A stretch of DNA of 64,000 nt, from positions 2,852,001 to 2,916,000 of the forward strand of contig NZ_FPJG01000006.1 in the NCBI RefSeq assembly GCF_900119165.1, written 5' to 3'. The position numbers and the translations under genes are program-made. Positions 61,028 to 64,000 of this stretch are shown piece by piece (positions within the stretch are counted from its first letter, which is position 1; every line of letters begins with the position of its first letter). The notes below the pieces were generated by a model. It did not search any database, was not told the origin of the DNA, and saw nothing but the letters and a program-made list of their open reading frames with translations. This stretch comes from Amycolatopsis australiensis. GTDB lineage: Bacteria; Actinomycetota; Actinomycetes; Mycobacteriales; Pseudonocardiaceae.

Positions 61028-62595
61028 GCGGTGCGCCGCGGCTGCTGGTGCTGTGGTGCCCGGACTGGCCCGTCGTCGCCGCCGGGGCCGCCGCCGGGAC
61101 CTCGCCGCTCCTGCCCGCCGCCGTTTTCTCCGGGAACCGGGTCGTTGCCTGCTCCGCCTCCGCGCGGCGGCAGGGTGTCCGGCGGGGGATGCGCCGCCGC
61201 GATGCCCAGTCGCGCTGTCCCGACCTCGTTGTCCACCAGCACGATCCCGACCGCGATGCCCGGCTCTTCGAACCCGTCGCCGCCGCCGTCGAAAGCCAGG
61301 CCGTCGGGGTCGAAGTCGTGCGGCCCGGCGTCGTCGCCGTGCCCGTCGGCGGGGCCGCCGGGTACTTCGGTGGCGAAGAAGCCCTCGCCGAACTCCTCAT
61401 CGACCAGGTGGAAACCCGGGCCGGTGTCGAATGCCAGGTCGGGATCGCCGACGGGCTCTTCGCCGCCGTCCTCGCCGCCCGCCGCGCGGCGCTCGTCCCG
61501 CCCGGGGACACCCCCCGGTTCCTCGCCCCGCTCCCGATCGGCGAGCTGGACCAGCCCGGCGACGACCGCGGCGAGCTCGTCGGCCTGCTGCGGCGGCTCG
61601 GCCTGGCCACCCTCGGCGCGTTCGCCGCCCTCGCCGAACGCGACGTCGCCGGCCGCTTCCCGAAGGACGCCGTCCTCGCCCACCGCCTCGCCCGCGGCCT
61701 CGCCGAACGGCCGCCCCTGCGCCGCGCGCTCCCGCCGGACCTCACCGTCACCCAGACCTTCGACGAGCCCCTCCGCCGGATCGACGAAGCCGCGTTCGTC
61801 GCCAAAACCCTCGGCGAACGCTTCTTCGCCGTCCTCGCGAACCACGGCCTCGCCTGCACCCGCCTCGCCATCGTCGCCGTCACCGAAGCCGGCGAGGAAC
61901 GCGTCCGCGTCTGGCGCTGCGCCGAACCGCTGACCGCCCGCTCGACGGCGGACCGCGTGCGCTGGCAGTGCGAAGGCTGGCTCACCGCCCGCGACCGGCC
62001 CACCTCGGGCATCGTCCGGCTGCGCCTCGACCCCGAGGAGGTCGTCGGCGGGCAGGCGCTGCAGCTGCAGCTCGGGTCGATGGGCCGCGACGCCGACGCC
62101 GCCGAGCGCGCGGGCCGCGCGCTGGTGCGGATCCAGGGCCTGCTCGGCCCGGAAGCCGTCGTGACGCCGCTGCTGGACGGCGGCCGCGGCCCGGCCGAGC
62201 GCGTCCGGCTCGTCCCGTGGGGCGAGCCGCGGCGTCCCGTCGCCGAAGACCGGCCGTGGCCCGGCCGGCTGCCCCCGCCCTCGCCGATCCGGGTGCCACC
62301 CCGGCCGCCCGCGGCGAGCGTGCTCGACGCCGTGGGCGACGTCGTCCGCTGCACCGGACGCGGCGAGCTCAGCTACCCGCCCGCGACCGTCGCGGTCGAC
62401 GGCGGACCGGCCCGCCGGGTCCTCGGCTCGGCAGGCCCGTGGGTGGTGCGCCCGCCGCTGCCCGCCCACGGCGGCGAGCCGCCGCTGGCCCGGGTCCAGG
62501 TGGTGCTGGAAGGCGAGCACGACGACCTCGCGCTGCTGCTCCGGGTCACCGTCGGTGACGATCCACAATGGACTGTAGAGGGCGTCTACGACTAG
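61024..62595 (+). CDS. imuB: ImuB, catalytically inactive Y-family polymerase-like protein
   Basis: The 523-residue protein begins MSGAPRLLVLWCPDWPVVAAG. That places WCPDWP where active Y-family enzymes have a DxDxFFAxVE metal site, so catalysis is lost, as is known for ImuB. PHFGGEEALAELL-type and helix-hairpin-helix regions follow, then a C-terminal domain (RVRLVPWGEPRRPVAEDRPWPGRLP). By eye, QLQLGS at 347-352 stands where mycobacterial ImuB has the clamp motif QLPLWG. ImuB is the hub joining DnaE2, ImuA' and the beta clamp. ATG 61024 is chosen; the frame stays open upstream to 60835. Confidence 0.87.
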   Translation: MSGAPRLLVLWCPDWPVVAAGAAAGTSPLLPAAVFSGNRVVACSASARRQGVRRGMRRRDAQSRCPDLVVHQHDPDRDARLFEPVAAAVESQAVGVEVVRPGVVAVPVGGAAGYFGGEEALAELLIDQVETRAGVECQVGIADGLFAAVLAARRAALVPPGDTPRFLAPLPIGELDQPGDDRGELVGLLRRLGLATLGAFAALAERDVAGRFPKDAVLAHRLARGLAERPPLRRALPPDLTVTQTFDEPLRRIDEAAFVAKTLGERFFAVLANHGLACTRLAIVAVTEAGEERVRVWRCAEPLTARSTADRVRWQCEGWLTARDRPTSGIVRLRLDPEEVVGGQALQLQLGSMGRDADAAERAGRALVRIQGLLGPEAVVTPLLDGGRGPAERVRLVPWGEPRRPVAEDRPWPGRLPPPSPIRVPPRPPAASVLDAVGDVVRCTGRGELSYPPATVAVDGGPARRVLGSAGPWVVRPPLPAHGGEPPLARVQVVLEGEHDDLALLLRVTVGDDPQWTVEGVYD

Positions 62596-62755
62596 GGCCG
62601 GCGCACGGCACGCCTGTGATCGCGGTGACTCCTGATCCGTCCACAGTTGACACCGCGCGGTCCCCGGCCCAGGATCGAACCGAGCGGATTCGTCCGTGTG
62701 TTCGAACCGTAGTCGCCGGCTTCCCCACGGTGAAGACCTTTGTGGGGAGCCGGTT

Positions 62756-64000
62756 TTGGCGTTCAACAACCCGAACGTGCCGTGGTCCGAAGTGGAGCGG
62801 ATCGCCTCCGGGCGGCCGCCCGGGCCCGGGGACGGCAACGACGCCCCGGCGTGGTCGCGCAAGCGCGAAGGGTACGCCGGCGCGCCGCCGGACCTGCGGG
62901 ACCGCCGGGGCCGCGACGACGGCGGTGACCGGATCCGCGCGCCGTACGCCGAGCTGCACGTCCACTCCAACTTCAGCTTCCTCGACGGCGCCAGCCACCC
63001 CGAGGCGCTGGTCGAGGAGGCCGCGCGGCTGGAGCTCGACGCGCTGGTGCTCACCGACCACGACGGCATGTACGGCGCCGTCCGGTTCAACGACGCCGCC
63101 CGCGAGCTCGGGGTCCGGGTCGGGTTCGGCGCCGAGCTGTCGCTGGACCTGCCCGCGCCGCAGGCCGGGGAACCCGACCCGGCCGGGTCGCACCTGCTGG
63201 TGATCGCGCGGCAGCAGGAGGGCTACCGCCGGCTCTGCCGGGTCATCTCCCACGCCCAGCTCGCCGGCGGCGAGAAGGGTCGTCCCGTCTACGACCTGGA
63301 GGAGCTGGCCGACGAGCTGGCCGGGCACGTCGTCGTGCTGACCGGCTGCCGGAAGGGCCCGGTCCGCCGGGCGCTCGCCGAGCGCGGGCCCGCCGCCGCG
63401 CACGCCGAGCTGGCCCGGCTGATCGACTGGTTCGGCCGTTCGCACGTCGCGGTCGAGCTGATCGACCACCGCCGGCCGCTGGACGACACCGTGAACGACC
63501 ACCTCGCCGCGATGGCCCGCGACCTGCGGCTGCCGACCGTCGTGTCCAGCAACGCCCACTACGCCCGCCCGGACGACGCCGTCGTGGCCGACCTGGTCGC
63601 CGCGGTGCGGGCCCGGCGCTCGGCCGAGGAACTGGAGGGCTGGCGGCCGCCGTCGGGGCAGGCGTTCCTGCGCTCGGGGATGGAGCAGCGCCGCCGGTTC
63701 GAGCGCCGCTACCCGGGCGCGGTCGGGCGGGCCGCCGTGCTCGGCGTCGAGGTCGCGTTCGACCTGCGGCTGGTCGCGCCGGACCTGCCGCCGTTCCCGG
63801 TGCCGCCAGGGCACGACGAGATGTCGTACCTGACCGAGCTGACCTGGCAGGGCGCGCGAAAGCGCTACGGGACGAGAGAAGACAACCCGAAGGCCTACGC
63901 GCAGCTCGACCACGAACTGGCCGTCATCGGCAAGCTCGGCTTCCCCGGCTACTTCCTGGTCGTGTGGGACATCGTCCGGTTCTGCAAGGAAGCCGACATC
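62756..64000 (+). CDS. dnaE2: Error-prone DNA polymerase DnaE2 (start; cut by window end)
   Basis: TTG 62756 follows GGGGAGCCGG and gives MAFNNPNVPWSEVERI, matching the usual DnaE2 opening. The first 415 residues include the PHP domain (YAELHVHSNFSFLDGASHPEALVEEAARL and LVLTDHDGMYGAVRF, split) and the start of the polymerase domain (YLTELTWQGARKRYG, LGFPGYFLVVWDIVRFC). DnaE2 is a second C-family polymerase that carries out translesion synthesis with ImuA'/ImuB. The gene lies 160 bp after imuB; two TCGAAC half-sites (62675, 62702) in the gap do not form a full LexA box. The remainder is outside the window. Confidence 0.93.
   Translation, partial: MAFNNPNVPWSEVERIASGRPPGPGDGNDAPAWSRKREGYAGAPPDLRDRRGRDDGGDRIRAPYAELHVHSNFSFLDGASHPEALVEEAARLELDALVLTDHDGMYGAVRFNDAARELGVRVGFGAELSLDLPAPQAGEPDPAGSHLLVIARQQEGYRRLCRVISHAQLAGGEKGRPVYDLEELADELAGHVVVLTGCRKGPVRRALAERGPAAAHAELARLIDWFGRSHVAVELIDHRRPLDDTVNDHLAAMARDLRLPTVVSSNAHYARPDDAVVADLVAAVRARRSAEELEGWRPPSGQAFLRSGMEQRRRFERRYPGAVGRAAVLGVEVAFDLRLVAPDLPPFPVPPGHDEMSYLTELTWQGARKRYGTREDNPKAYAQLDHELAVIGKLGFPGYFLVVWDIVRFCKEADI

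Noticed and set aside
62675..62715. A LexA box before dnaE2
   Set aside because: TCGAAC occurs at 62675 and 62702, but neither is followed after four bases by GTTCGA, so only half-sites are present.
62546..63913. A minus-strand gene antisense to dnaE2
   Set aside because: The plus frame has PHP and polymerase motifs; the antisense translation is Arg/Val/Gly-rich without domains or ribosome site.

Overview
The window is high-GC actinobacterial chromosome with strong G/C bias at third codon positions, frequent GTG starts, 4-bp start/stop overlaps, an SsgA-like sporulation protein, a conservon, paired ECF sigma factors and an ImuA'-ImuB-DnaE2 mutasome. Together these suggest a filamentous member of the Pseudonocardiaceae, most likely Amycolatopsis. 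The genus is my inference from protein style; no 16S rRNA or other marker is present. I saw no tRNA, rRNA, CRISPR array, transposase or phage gene, so this looks like ordinary, gene-dense chromosome.

Layout. 1-14.3 kb: the end of a cyclase gene, a membrane GGDEF-EAL protein, an ABC-2 exporter with a small membrane partner, an ECF41-type sigma factor, a three-gene acyl-CoA ligase/dehydrogenase operon facing its TetR regulator across a tandem operator, two tail-to-tail related ECF sigma factors, a second TetR and an S4 RNA-binding protein. 14.3-25.9 kb: a secreted cholesterol oxidase behind a KstR-like box, a dehydrogenase/AhpD pair, IlvD, an AMP-ligase with an SsgA-like protein, an LLM flavin oxidoreductase, a secreted cutinase of the PET-hydrolase family, a G+C-rich tandem-repeat tract, a QsdR-type regulator and a DsbA/FrnE-like protein. 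25.9-35.5 kb: an arabinogalactan-use locus with a LacI regulator and twin operators, an ABC sugar importer, GH51, GH35 and a secreted GH30 with a ricin-type lectin domain, closed by a 22-bp stem terminator.

35.5-47.8 kb: small stress-type genes, two of them behind candidate sigma-B/F promoters, a GAF-ANTAR regulator, an SDR/ECF-sigma pair, an RpiR-regulated MFS-GAF-amidohydrolase operon, and an epimerase followed by a three-subunit molybdenum aldehyde oxidoreductase of the PaoABC type. 47.8-50.1 kb: a decayed patch with a frameshifted TetR and an internally deleted methyltransferase. 50.3-54.7 kb: a complete conservon (CvnA-B-C-D) with an MHYT membrane gene attached. 54.7-60 kb: SDR, ferritin, a vancomycin-Gtf-like glycosyltransferase, a ClC chloride transporter and its probable MarR regulator. 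60-64 kb: imuA', a possible bridging ORF, imuB and dnaE2 (cut by the window end), with a LexA (SOS) box upstream of imuA'.

Recurrent small-scale structure is also present: three copies of a GTGAGCGGGAAAC-type palindrome at gene ends, and at least seven TCCA-NNN-TGGA-type sites that inside genes are built from unusual A/T-ending codons.
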